A stretch of 28,601 bases of DNA, taken from positions 1 to 28,601 of the forward strand of contig MVQY01000082.1 in assembly GCA_002067325.1 (NCBI GenBank), read 5' to 3'. The DNA comes from Methanobacterium sp. PtaU1.Bin097 (GTDB taxonomy: Archaea > Methanobacteriota > Methanobacteria > Methanobacteriales > Methanobacteriaceae). The translations under genes were made by a program, and so were the position numbers. Shown here in pieces: positions 7,957 through 15,966 of this stretch. Below the pieces are notes generated by a model. That model saw only the letters and a program-made list of their open reading frames with translations. It did no database searches and was not told the DNA's origin. Within the stretch, counting starts at the first letter, position 1, and the number at the start of each line of letters is the position of its first letter.

Positions 7957-10608
7957 TTAAATGGTTTTAAATTTAAGTGTGTAAGCTGAAGCTAAACTGT
8001 TACCAGCAGCATCTTTAACTGCTCCTGCTGGCAGGTAAATCTGATAGGTATTTTTACTCAACCGACCGGACACCATTTTAATGGTTAAGGTTTTACCACT
8101 TATGCTTTTAGTAATGGATACCACTTTACCAGTGGATAAATTTTTCATGTAGATTCCCGAGTATTTAGTTCCTCCGGTGATGTTTTCACTGAAGGTTATG
8201 GTGATTGGTGCGGTTAATGAAAATTTCGAGCTGTTATTTTTAGGGTTAACACTGGTTATGGTGGGTTTTACGAAGTCTATTTTGAATTTGCTGGTGAACG
8301 TTGTGATTGCATTGCCTGCTGTGTCGGTGATGCTGCCTTTGGGTAGGGTTATGGTGTAGGTTAGTCCGTTTATGTAGTAGCCGTTACGGGTTAGGGTTAG
8401 TGTTTTGCCATTTATTACTTTGTATAAGGGGTTTACTTTTACTCCGTCGGGGTTGGTGACTTTTATACTAGTAAACGCACTACCAGCCTTGATATTTTCA
8501 CTGAAAGTTATTACTAATGCTTTATTGGCTACGTTAATTACCATGTTGTTGGTGGGGTTAACACTGGTTATGGTGGGTTTTACGAAGTCTATTTTGAATT
8601 TGCTGGTGAACGTTGTGATTGCATTGCCTGCTGTGTCGGTGATGCTGCCTTTGGGTAGGGTTATGGTGTAGGTTAGTCCGTTTATGTAGTAGCCGTTACG
8701 GGTTAGGGTTAGTGTTTTGCCATTTATTACTTTGTATAAGGGGTTTACTTTTACTCCGTCGGGGTTGGTGACTTTTATACTAGTAAATGCGCTTCCCGCC
8801 TTGATATTTTCACTGAAAGTTATTACTAATGCTTTATTGGCCACATTGATCACCTTGTTATTGGTGGGGTCAACACTGGTTATGGTTGGTGGTGTGCTGT
8901 CGTTAGAAAGGGTGGTAAACGTGTAAGTATATGCGTTTGTCAGTTTGTTTCCTGTCATGTCTTTGATTGCTCCTGCTGGTATATAGACCTGGTATGGTGT
9001 GTTGTACAGTCTGCTGGTGGTTTGTTTTATGGTCAGGGTGTTTGCGCTGATGGTTTTGGTCATGGCTACTTTGACTCCAGAGATAGTGTTCATAACGTAG
9101 ATTCCCGAGTAATTATCTCCAGCAGTGATGTTTTCACTGAAAGTTATGATCATGGGCGCAGTTAGTGAAATTTTGGTTTCGTTGTTGACTGGACTGGTTT
9201 TGGTCACCGTTGGGGGGATGGTGTCGTTTAATAAAAAAGAATCGGGTAGAATGTTGTTCAGTTTGTAATAATCCAGTACGTTACTGAAAATTTCAAATAA
9301 ATCTTTATAAGGGATATTTCCCAGGCTACTACCTGAAAAATTGGGAGCCCGCCCGTAAGCATTCATAAAATTTAAAACACGTGTAGCGAGGTTTATATAT
9401 TCATTTTTAAGTATAGTGCCATTCAATACACTTACAGAGGGGTTAGGTGGATTATTATAATCTATTACTCCAATAGGACCCGTCTCCCCATTATGAATAT
9501 ATAATAAGCCTCGGGCTAAAAGAGATAAGAAGATGGGCATATCAACTTCCTCTGTACCAACAGAAACTGTAGATGGAAGTTCTCCATGTTCAGCTATGTA
9601 GTTTTTAACCCAGGTTGCGGCGTCTAAAATATTATTAATATTCGTGTAACTGTAGGGTGTCTCTTCAAATGCATCGGTTAACCCGTACCTGAATAACACG
9701 TATCCAGATGAACCATTATCTAAAGCGGCCTGTATATCGCCTTCCAGTTCACTGGATGGAAGGGGAATAGCGTATGTATCCGACATATAAGTCTGTAAAC
9801 CAGCCACGACCGGCGTACCATTAGCTGCTTTAACAATATAATCGGTGACGTATGCTATCCAAGTAGTATTTTTCCCATAATTGCCTTTATAAATCATTGG
9901 TACCATGAAATCTAAATAAGGAGCCAGTTGGGTATAATTTTGACCATAATAATATCCATTTACACTAGTTTCTGGCATTAAAGCAGCAGATAAGAGTATA
10001 TATGGTTTATCAGGAGTGTCTTGATTGTTTATTAATTGAATCTCATTGTATATATTTTGTACAAAGGAAGTAACATGTGTGGTTCCATTATATCGATATG
10101 CTTCATTGCCCGGAGTTCCAGAATATCTCGCATAGTCCAGATGGATTCCATCCACGTTATAATTAGTGGCAATGTTAATAATGGAATTGGTTAATTCATT
10201 CACCACGGTCTCGTTACCAGGATCGGTCCAGCTAGTTCCATCATGAAAACAGGTCACCCATGCATGTACCCTGATTCCAGAGTTGTTAAATTTAGTTATA
10301 AAACCTTGGAGTGAACTAGGATTACTTTTACTGGTAGATATAAACACATCGGTAATTCCCTCATCTTGTAGTGAAGTAACATTGATAGTGTTTAATGGAG
10401 TTGATGTGGGGTTTATCCAGTACCCCTGGACATTTAAAGTGTCAGATGCCCCTTCGGATTGTGATAAAGTCTGGCTACTTTGATAATTCAAAGATGCGGT
10501 TCTTTCTATAGTGGAGGAGTTACCTTCACCGGCAGCCATGGCTGTTCCACTGCAGATTAGGATGAAAATAAATATGGCTGTCAGAGTTAGTATTGGGTTA
10601 ATTTTCAC
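7957..10608 (-). CDS. Secreted glycoside-hydrolase-like / pseudomurein-binding / Ig-like (Big_5) repeat protein
   Basis: 883 residues, GTG start at 10608 with GGGGATG upstream. Residues 1-25 are a signal peptide ending TAMA. Residues ~58-330 form a TIM-barrel domain like the putative glycosyl-hydrolase families (DUF4015/GHL10-like), with 'DGIHLDYARY' at ~153-162 (Asp158 a candidate acid), 'GIRVHAWVTCFHD' and 'LDFMVPMIYKGNYG'. Residues ~321-461 are one pseudomurein-binding module ('NAYGRAPNFSGSSLGNIPY'). Four Ig-like SbsA/Big_5 domains fill 465-883, each with 'TSxxPxNN...ITFSENI'. The middle two are almost identical. The likely location is the cell wall exterior; cleavage of a wall or extracellular glycan is inference. 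No C-terminal anchor is seen, so retention probably depends on wall binding. Confidence 0.87.
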   Translation of the reverse strand: MKINPILTLTAIFIFILICSGTAMAAGEGNSSTIERTASLNYQSSQTLSQSEGASDTLNVQGYWINPTSTPLNTINVTSLQDEGITDVFISTSKSNPSSLQGFITKFNNSGIRVHAWVTCFHDGTSWTDPGNETVVNELTNSIINIATNYNVDGIHLDYARYSGTPGNEAYRYNGTTHVTSFVQNIYNEIQLINNQDTPDKPYILLSAALMPETSVNGYYYGQNYTQLAPYLDFMVPMIYKGNYGKNTTWIAYVTDYIVKAANGTPVVAGLQTYMSDTYAIPLPSSELEGDIQAALDNGSSGYVLFRYGLTDAFEETPYSYTNINNILDAATWVKNYIAEHGELPSTVSVGTEEVDMPIFLSLLARGLLYIHNGETGPIGVIDYNNPPNPSVSVLNGTILKNEYINLATRVLNFMNAYGRAPNFSGSSLGNIPYKDLFEIFSNVLDYYKLNNILPDSFLLNDTIPPTVTKTSPVNNETKISLTAPMIITFSENITAGDNYSGIYVMNTISGVKVAMTKTISANTLTIKQTTSRLYNTPYQVYIPAGAIKDMTGNKLTNAYTYTFTTLSNDSTPPTITSVDPTNNKVINVANKALVITFSENIKAGSAFTSIKVTNPDGVKVNPLYKVINGKTLTLTRNGYYINGLTYTITLPKGSITDTAGNAITTFTSKFKIDFVKPTITSVNPTNNMVINVANKALVITFSENIKAGSAFTSIKVTNPDGVKVNPLYKVINGKTLTLTRNGYYINGLTYTITLPKGSITDTAGNAITTFTSKFKIDFVKPTITSVNPKNNSSKFSLTAPITITFSENITGGTKYSGIYMKNLSTGKVVSITKSISGKTLTIKMVSGRLSKNTYQIYLPAGAVKDAAGNSLASAYTLKFKTI
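8243..8787. repeat. Near-identical 312-bp tandem repeat within the Ig-like domains
   Basis: 8243-8475 and 8555-8787 are identical over 233 bases (offset 312 bp = 104 codons). Similarity with a few substitutions continues on both sides. Each unit encodes one Big_5-like Ig domain. The outer two Ig domains of the same gene are clearly diverged, so this pair is a recent duplication or has been homogenised by recombination. Confidence 0.95.
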
Positions 10609-10647
10609 TTTTTACATCCCCATTTAAGTTTAATACCAGTGATAATC

Positions 10648-10658
10648 AATTTAAATTT
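10648..10658 (-). promoter_or_regulatory. Candidate TATA element of the 883-residue secreted protein gene
   Basis: An AATTTAAATTG-like stretch on the minus strand, ~40-50 nt upstream of the GTG start. It predicts a transcript start near 10625 and a short leader that contains GGGGATG. The AT-rich context makes this only a candidate. Confidence 0.35.
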
Positions 10659-10737
10659 CACAAGGTAATAAATGTATCCCTTAGTTAATTATTTCAAAAT
10701 CACAGAATTATCCTAACCATAAGGGCAAATGGTGGCG

Positions 10738-11178
10738 TTAAATCACCTTAAAATCAATCAGCTCACCAAAGCTGTTATAAGCGGATATACTATCCAAAGT
10801 ATAAGGTTGGGCTATGATGAGGTGGAATAAGCCATTTTTAGAAAAAAAGTGCAGGTCTGCATCAGAGGGGCTGCCATCGTATCCCGGATGGCTGTGCACC
10901 GAGCCAATACCTTCATCCACCAGGGACCTCATGAATATATTCATCACAGCTCCCTTATCTGAGGTCTCACCGGGGAGAAACAGGAGTCCGTCGATATGCA
11001 GGACACCACCAGTAATCTTTCCCTCAAGCAGGGCTGCAAATTCATTGGGATAGGCTTCCTGGGCGATCTGTAGGATTTCATCCACCACTTCCCGGTCGAT
11101 ATTCACTTTGTGGTATAATTTTTTATCTGTTCCCAGGAGGTAACTCATCAACCTTTGAAATATGCTTGGTTTTTCCAT
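10738..11178 (-). CDS. JAMM/MPN+ metallopeptidase (Mov34/PAD-1 family)
   Basis: 146 residues with a complete JAMM zinc motif: Glu46 (PNEFAALLEG), His95-Ser-His97-Pro, then Ser105 and Asp108, fitting E...HxH-x7-S-x2-D exactly. Family members are zinc isopeptidases. The archaeal ones (such as HvJAMM1) remove ubiquitin-like SAMP proteins or release the C-terminal Gly-Gly of sulfur carriers. Residues 1-25 form a short extra N-terminal stretch. It is cytoplasmic. It lies downstream of thg1 on the same strand (104 nt apart) with its own AT-rich spacer. The substrate cannot be told from sequence; deubiquitinase-like activity is inferred from the intact motif. Confidence 0.88.
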   Translation of the reverse strand: MEKPSIFQRLMSYLLGTDKKLYHKVNIDREVVDEILQIAQEAYPNEFAALLEGKITGGVLHIDGLLFLPGETSDKGAVMNIFMRSLVDEGIGSVHSHPGYDGSPSDADLHFFSKNGLFHLIIAQPYTLDSISAYNSFGELIDFKVI

Positions 11179-11282
11179 TTTAATCAGTGTATTGTGAATT
11201 TTTAATTTTTTAATCGGCTGTGTAGGATTTTAAATTTTAATTGGTGTGTAGATTTTTTAATCTAATATTAGGGGGTAAATTA

Positions 11283-12041
11283 TCATTCAGTAATTATATC
11301 CTTGGAGAGGAAAAATTCCCGGTTAAATAGGGGTAATTCCCAGTCAACGTGGGGTTTCCATCGGTGAGAGACCACTTTCTCCTGTTTTATGGGGTTATAA
11401 CCTTCTACGCTGACTTTTTCCCGGTAAATTGCCACTCCCCTTCTCTGCCAGAGAGGAAAATCCATGATATTTATATTCCTATCAAATAGTAGGTCATGTA
11501 GTTCCTGTTTCTTCTTCCCCTTCAAAAAAAGGGCGGCCTCTTTCTTACCATATTCTTCAAGGAGTGTCCAGTAGGCGTAACCGTTTAAACAGTTCCTCCA
11601 GGCCTCATCCTGCCTCTCCTTAAAGTATTCTATCATCCCATCGGTGTCAAGGGGGATTACCCGGGAGTCGAAGCTTATGGGTTTAAAGTCCTCTGACTTT
11701 TCCAGGATTCTGGAGAATCTGTCACTTTGACAGATCTCCCTGGTGAAGGATCCCGCGAAGAAACTGGCGAAAACCGAGTTCAACTTTTCCACCCGCCCGG
11801 AAAACGGCACCTCATCCAGGAGGATGTTTACTTCATCGGAGAAGGTGTAGATGAAGCTGGGGGAGAATTCGGTGAAGAAATCCCGGCAGCAATAGACTAA
11901 AATTCGGACAAAATCCAGGTCATATGGTTTTTCGAGTTCTAGTCTAGGGGCCAGTTTAGAGAAGCTCCTTCCATCGACTCGTACTATTATCCTGGAACCC
12001 TGGGGAACCCTTAAATTAGAGTAAATCTCAGAATCTTTCAT
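11283..12041 (-). CDS. thg1: tRNA(His) guanylyltransferase family protein (Thg1-like 3'-5' polymerase)
   Basis: 252 residues. The family motifs are 'RIIVRVDGRSFSKL' with metal-binding Asp23 and 'YTFSDEVN' with Asp69-Glu70, the carboxylates of the palm-like active site. Later come 'GYAYWTLLEEYGKKEAALFLKGKKKQELHDLL' and 'NIMDFPLWQRRGVAIYRE', typical of archaeal members. Thg1 adds G-1 to tRNA(His). Archaeal Thg1-like proteins also extend truncated 5' ends of tRNAs by Watson-Crick-templated 3'-5' addition, so repair is an alternative role. The ATG at 12041 starts MKDSEIYSN. No frameshift is seen. Confidence 0.92.
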   Translation of the reverse strand: MKDSEIYSNLRVPQGSRIIVRVDGRSFSKLAPRLELEKPYDLDFVRILVYCCRDFFTEFSPSFIYTFSDEVNILLDEVPFSGRVEKLNSVFASFFAGSFTREICQSDRFSRILEKSEDFKPISFDSRVIPLDTDGMIEYFKERQDEAWRNCLNGYAYWTLLEEYGKKEAALFLKGKKKQELHDLLFDRNINIMDFPLWQRRGVAIYREKVSVEGYNPIKQEKVVSHRWKPHVDWELPLFNREFFLSKDIITE

Positions 12042-12150
12042 ATTATCTTAATTAGTAATTTTTCCTAGTTATAAGATAAGTTCATCTATAGTATATATTT
12101 ATAAAAGAAATCGAGTTTACATAAAAGAAATCCATTAGTGGTAAAAAACT

Positions 12151-12915
12151 TCAGGTACCAATCTTTAGATTTTCATTTAAACTTTTAAGAAGCTTAATAG
12201 CAGAATAAGCGGCTAATACACTTGTTTTAGGATTTATACTGCACCGCATGTTATGGGTGGTTGTTTTAAGCTCGCCGAAATCACCTATCATATGGACTTC
12301 GTGGCTGTTACGGTCCACGCTGGGGTCGGCTATGATCTTCACGTCCACTTCCTTACCGCAGGCGATGCTTAATGTTGCGGCCACGTTGATGTTCATGGGG
12401 AATTTTTCCACGGCATCCCTGGCTTTACCCTCATAGAGCACTGTTTCAGTGTCTGCAGAGATGCCCAATGATTTTGGTGGTTTGCGGGTGGTGAGGCTCA
12501 CCTTCTGGATCTTACCGATGGACGCTGCTTTAACACCGTCCAAGCCCACAATAGCACCGGATGGTACATGTATCCTGGAGTTGTTTTCTTCGGCGATGGT
12601 TTTAAGATTATTCCTGAGCTCAGGATCCAGTAAAGCCCCGACGCTCATGACGATAACGTCTTTTCCTGCTTCAAGGATCTGGGGGACGTGTTCCCGGACG
12701 GCCTGGGGTGATGCGGTTTCAATTACCAGGTCCACATTGGCGAGCAGATCTTCTAGGTTCAAAACAACTGTCCCGTCTACCTGGGAGGCCAGGTTCTCTG
12801 CCCTCTCCATGTCACGGTCATAAAAAAATTCGAGGTCGACGCCGAGTTTGCCTTCAGCTTGAAAATTAGTGATTATATTAGCTATGGCGCCGCAACCTAA
12901 TATCCCCACTTTCAA
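12151..12915 (-). CDS. nadX: L-aspartate dehydrogenase (NAD synthesis)
   Basis: 254 residues. The Rossmann N-terminus has GILGCGAIAN (residues 4-13). The catalytic region includes 'NINVAATLSIACGKEVDVKIIADPSVDRNSHEV', with His205 as the likely catalytic residue, conserved in archaeal aspartate dehydrogenases. It converts aspartate to iminoaspartate for quinolinate and NAD synthesis (with NadA and NadC), replacing NadB in this lineage. It lies 12 nt downstream of the PRC-barrel gene on the same strand, so the two form a likely operon. No ribosome binding site oddity; the start at 12915 gives MKVGILGCG at the expected place. Confidence 0.92.
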   Translation of the reverse strand: MKVGILGCGAIANIITNFQAEGKLGVDLEFFYDRDMERAENLASQVDGTVVLNLEDLLANVDLVIETASPQAVREHVPQILEAGKDVIVMSVGALLDPELRNNLKTIAEENNSRIHVPSGAIVGLDGVKAASIGKIQKVSLTTRKPPKSLGISADTETVLYEGKARDAVEKFPMNINVAATLSIACGKEVDVKIIADPSVDRNSHEVHMIGDFGELKTTTHNMRCSINPKTSVLAAYSAIKLLKSLNENLKIGT

Positions 12916-12927
12916 TTTAAAATCTTC

Positions 12928-13263
12928 CTATTGGGATGTTGGTACTGTAGGGACTGTTTCAGAAGCTAATTCCGGACTGATGAGTAGGATGTCACCCACT
13001 GCCTGAACTCTTTCATAAGGAATTTCTATACTTCCCTCTTCCTGTAGAGGTCTTATTTCATCTCTTTCAGATGGAACGATGTTTATGGTTGTTTTAATTA
13101 CGTCCCTTATGCCCACATTTTTCTTATCCGGATTCATGGCCACAGCCTTTAAGGTGGATACCCTACCTTTTTTGATGTTTAAAACTACGTCCTGAATTCG
13201 TCCTACATACTTACCCCTGGTTGTGTACACGTCTAAATTATACAATCCTGATAATTCTACCAT
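12928..13263 (-). CDS. PRC-barrel domain protein
   Basis: 111 residues. The first ~100 fit a PRC-barrel: 'LSGLYNLDVYTTRGKYVGRIQDVVLNIKKGRVSTLKAV' at the N-terminus and 'EIPYERVQAVGDILLIS' at the C-terminus. A short Val/Pro/Thr tail ends the protein. PRC-barrels occur in photosystem H subunits, RimM and many small archaeal proteins. In archaea some take part in cell division (CdpB family), and these small stand-alone forms are candidates for that. It is the first gene of a leftward pair with nadX. The ATG 13263 follows AGGTGG at ~7 nt. A cell division role is inference only. Confidence 0.85.
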   Translation of the reverse strand: MVELSGLYNLDVYTTRGKYVGRIQDVVLNIKKGRVSTLKAVAMNPDKKNVGIRDVIKTTINIVPSERDEIRPLQEEGSIEIPYERVQAVGDILLISPELASETVPTVPTSQ

Positions 13264-13576
13264 TCAACCACCTTTCGACTCAATTGTTTTGTATTTTTCT
13301 ATCTTCTCCTTTAAGAAGATTGCCCCTCAAATGCCTTATTTCTGGAACATTCTTTGAATCATTTGAAATACTATAGTATTTGTTTATTAATCTCCTATAC
13401 TTAAACTTTACCACTTGAAAATGCTGGGAATGGGGTTTTATGATGATTTAAGGAAAAAATTTTCCAAAAACATGATCCTAATCGAAATTTAAATCCTTTT
13501 TAAAATCCAAATGAAATATCATCACCGAATTAGTGATATTTCAAATTTCCCCATAAAAACTTAAGGGACAGATTAA
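13264..13576. promoter_or_regulatory. Divergent intergenic region with arcA promoter
   Basis: 313 bases between the PRC-barrel gene and arcA. It is AT-rich with no recognisable RNA gene. The arcA side holds TATA-like TTTAAATCCTTTTTAAAATC at about 13487-13506 followed by a perfect-arm palindrome (13513-13542). There is no strong ribosome binding site before arcA; AAGGGACAG ends ~6 nt upstream of the ATG. Confidence 0.45.
13513..13542. promoter_or_regulatory. Inverted repeat overlapping the predicted arcA transcript start (operator candidate)
   Basis: GAAATATCA (13513-13521) and TGATATTTC (13534-13542) are perfect 9-bp inverted arms. Their centres are 21 bp apart, two helical turns, which suits a dimeric regulator. 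It starts ~10 bp after the TATA-like element and ends 34 nt before the arcA ATG. A bound protein would sit on the transcript start, so repression is likely if it is used. Confidence 0.5.
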
Positions 13577-14875
13577 ATGACCACCAAAATTAAAGCGGAA
13601 TGGGACCGTCTTAAAAAGGTAGCAGTCCACACACCAGGGATGGAGATGTTTTTCGGCCTCTTAGACCCCTTCGCATCCCTCTATGAGCGGGCTTTCAGCC
13701 AGAGAGACGCACTTAAGGAACATGAACTTCTACAGTACACCTTAAAACATGATTTCAAGATTAAGGTCCTCCCCCTAAAGGACACCATAGTAGGCACGGC
13801 TCTTAAAAAGCCCAGTATGAAAGCAAAACTCATAGAGCTGGCCAAGAAGTCCATACAATTTACCGGGACAGAGGGAGAGGTGGAGCTGGCCTGCCGGGAG
13901 ATGGATGCAAACAGTGATATACTCGACCCGGAGCACTACTTCAACACCATCCTCCTTAATCCCTCCATAGAACTGGAGCCCCGGATGACCACCCGGATGA
14001 TAAACCTGCACATCACCCAGAGGGAGCCATTAAGCAACCTCTACTTCATGAGGGACCAGCAGATGGTGACTGATAAGGGTATGTTGCTCTCCCGGATGAG
14101 AAAACCCCAGAGGAAGAGGGAACCGCAGCTTACGGGACTCCTATGGGAGATGCTTAAAGAACCCCCCATATATGAGATACAGGAGCCGGGCACCTTTGAA
14201 GGAGGAGACTTCATGCCCCTGGATAGCTTCGCCCTCATTGGAGTGGGTGACCGCACCAACCTGTCCGGGGCAGAACAGATGATGGAAAACGGCCTGGGAT
14301 TCGATGAGGTGGCACTGGTTCACCAGCCCAGCCATCCACTGATACCACCCGAGAAGAGGGATCCCATGTTGAACATGCACCTGGACAACTACTTCAACGT
14401 GGTCTCCCAGGGGGTGGCGGTGGGTTCAAAGCCACTCTTAGAGACTACACGAGTCGATATCTACCAGAGTACCACTGACGGCTACCAGAAATCTCCAGGG
14501 GAGACCAACCTATATGAATACATGGCATCCCGGGGATTTGACTTCATAAACATCACCACCCTGGAACAGATGGCCTACGCCTCTAACCTACTATGCATCC
14601 GGGACGGAACAGTCCTGGCAGTTGAAGTGGAGCGCATAGTAAAGGATGTGATAGGTAAACTCAGATTAAGGGCCAAGGCAGATCCAGGGGGATATGGTAA
14701 ATTATTTGCCCAGGTTAAGAAGGATTACAGATATTTAAGGCAGGAAGGTCAATTCTTCCCCCATAAGAAGGAGATCTACCAGTACGATGTAGAAGCTTAT
14801 CCCCTGAATTTATCCAACCTCACCGGGGGATACGGTGGGGCCCACTGTATGACCTGCCCTTTGAAACGGATATGA
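13577..14875 (+). CDS. arcA: Arginine deiminase
   Basis: 432 residues. It hydrolyses arginine to citrulline and ammonia, the first step of the arginine deiminase route. All catalytic elements of the guanidino-modifying superfamily are visible: Asp160 (FMRD), Glu208 with Asp211 (FEGGD), His268 and Asp270 (HLDNYF), and the nucleophile Cys424 (GGAHCMTCPL). The spacing from His268 to Cys424 is ~28 residues longer than in Pseudomonas ArcA (H278-C406), so there is an insertion, probably around 350-405. The gene is 21 nt upstream of carbamate kinase and surely co-transcribed with it. No ornithine carbamoyltransferase gene lies between them. The biosynthetic ArgF elsewhere would have to supply that step. 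Confidence 0.92.
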   Translation: MTTKIKAEWDRLKKVAVHTPGMEMFFGLLDPFASLYERAFSQRDALKEHELLQYTLKHDFKIKVLPLKDTIVGTALKKPSMKAKLIELAKKSIQFTGTEGEVELACREMDANSDILDPEHYFNTILLNPSIELEPRMTTRMINLHITQREPLSNLYFMRDQQMVTDKGMLLSRMRKPQRKREPQLTGLLWEMLKEPPIYEIQEPGTFEGGDFMPLDSFALIGVGDRTNLSGAEQMMENGLGFDEVALVHQPSHPLIPPEKRDPMLNMHLDNYFNVVSQGVAVGSKPLLETTRVDIYQSTTDGYQKSPGETNLYEYMASRGFDFINITTLEQMAYASNLLCIRDGTVLAVEVERIVKDVIGKLRLRAKADPGGYGKLFAQVKKDYRYLRQEGQFFPHKKEIYQYDVEAYPLNLSNLTGGYGGAHCMTCPLKRI

Positions 14876-14896
14876 AACATAAAAAGGTATTGAACT

Positions 14897-15838
14897 ATGA
14901 AAACACGTAACATGCTGGTATCCCTGGGCGGTAACGCCATACTCAAGCATACCGAGAAGGGAACTGCTAAGGAACAATTTGAAAATGTACGGAAGACCAG
15001 TGAATATATCGTGGAGTTAATTTCTGAAGGCTACCACCTAGCTTTAACCCATGGTAACGGTCCCCAGGTTGGTGATATCCTCCTGGCCTATGACTATGCC
15101 AAGGATTACCTGCCGCCTATGCCCTTGGATGTTTGCGGGGCCCAGTCCCAGGGTATGATCGGTTACATGTTCCAGCTCTCACTTAAGAACATCCTGAAGG
15201 ATTGGGGGATTGATAAATCGGTGGTGACCATCCTCACCCAGACCCTGGTCCACCCGGAAGACCCCCAGTTTGAAAACCCCTCCAAGCCAATCGGACCGTT
15301 CTACACTGCACTAGAGGCAGACCAGCTCCGGAGGGAGAAAAACTGGACCATAGAAAATGACAGCGGGAAAGGATTCCGGAGATTAGTCCCTTCACCAATC
15401 CCCCTGGGATTTGTAGAGGAAGCATGTATTAAAACCTTATATGATTCTGGTGATCTAGTCATAGCCTCTGGTGGTGGAGGGATACCGGTCACCCTGACGG
15501 ATGGGAGGTTGAAGGGCATAGAGTGTGTGATAGATAAGGATTACGCCGCATCTTTACTGGCCACGCTCATAGAAGCGGAAATATTGCTGATCCTGACTGA
15601 TGTGGAGAAGATCAGCCTGTACTATGGCACGCCACGTGAGGAGGGTCTGGATCATTTAAGCAAATCTGAGGCCCTTAAATATTTAGAGGAGGGTCATTTC
15701 CCACCGGGGAGTATGGGGCCCAAGGTAAAATCGGCCATAGACTTCCTGGACTTTGGGGGTAAGAAGGTGGTGGTAACGTCTTTAGAATCAGCCCTTGATG
15801 CCCTGAAGGGGAATACAGGTACTACAATAGATGGATGA
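14897..15838 (+). CDS. arcC: Carbamate kinase
   Basis: 313 residues, the usual carbamate kinase length, from the amino-acid-kinase superfamily. Visible are 'LVSLGGNAIL' near the start, 'LTHGNGPQVGDIL' (carbamate/ATP site), 'MPLDVCGAQSQGMIGYM', 'IASGGGGIPV', 'GIECVIDKDYAASLLA' and 'LTDVEKISLYYGTP', with 'FPPGSMGPKV' towards the C-terminus. It transfers phosphate from carbamoyl phosphate to ADP, the ATP-yielding step of arginine fermentation, or works in reverse to make carbamoyl phosphate. It is second in the arcA-arcC operon. The intrinsic terminator at 15937-15958 follows it. Confidence 0.95.
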   Translation: MKTRNMLVSLGGNAILKHTEKGTAKEQFENVRKTSEYIVELISEGYHLALTHGNGPQVGDILLAYDYAKDYLPPMPLDVCGAQSQGMIGYMFQLSLKNILKDWGIDKSVVTILTQTLVHPEDPQFENPSKPIGPFYTALEADQLRREKNWTIENDSGKGFRRLVPSPIPLGFVEEACIKTLYDSGDLVIASGGGGIPVTLTDGRLKGIECVIDKDYAASLLATLIEAEILLILTDVEKISLYYGTPREEGLDHLSKSEALKYLEEGHFPPGSMGPKVKSAIDFLDFGGKKVVVTSLESALDALKGNTGTTIDG

Positions 15839-15936
15839 TTGATTGTTATTTTTAGTAGATGAATATTAGAAATTGAAACAAATCTTATAAAAAATTCTTA
15901 GAATAAAAAACAAAAAATAAAAAAAGAAAATTAGAT

Positions 15937-15958
15937 CAATCCTGAAATTCCAGGATTG
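15937..15958. terminator. Bidirectional hairpin terminator between arcC and the wall-binding protein gene
   Basis: CAATCCTG / CAGGATTG form a perfect 8-bp stem with a 6-nt loop (AAATTC). CTAATTTTTT follows on the plus strand. On the minus strand the same stem is followed by T-rich runs (complement of A-tracts at 15905-15929). It lies between convergent genes and can serve both. Confidence 0.7.
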
Positions 15959-15966
15959 CTAATTTT

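Noticed and set aside
8177..8926. Three similar plus-strand frames with repeated peptides
   Set aside because: They mirror the duplicated Ig-like domains of the minus-strand gene and have no independent coding signal.
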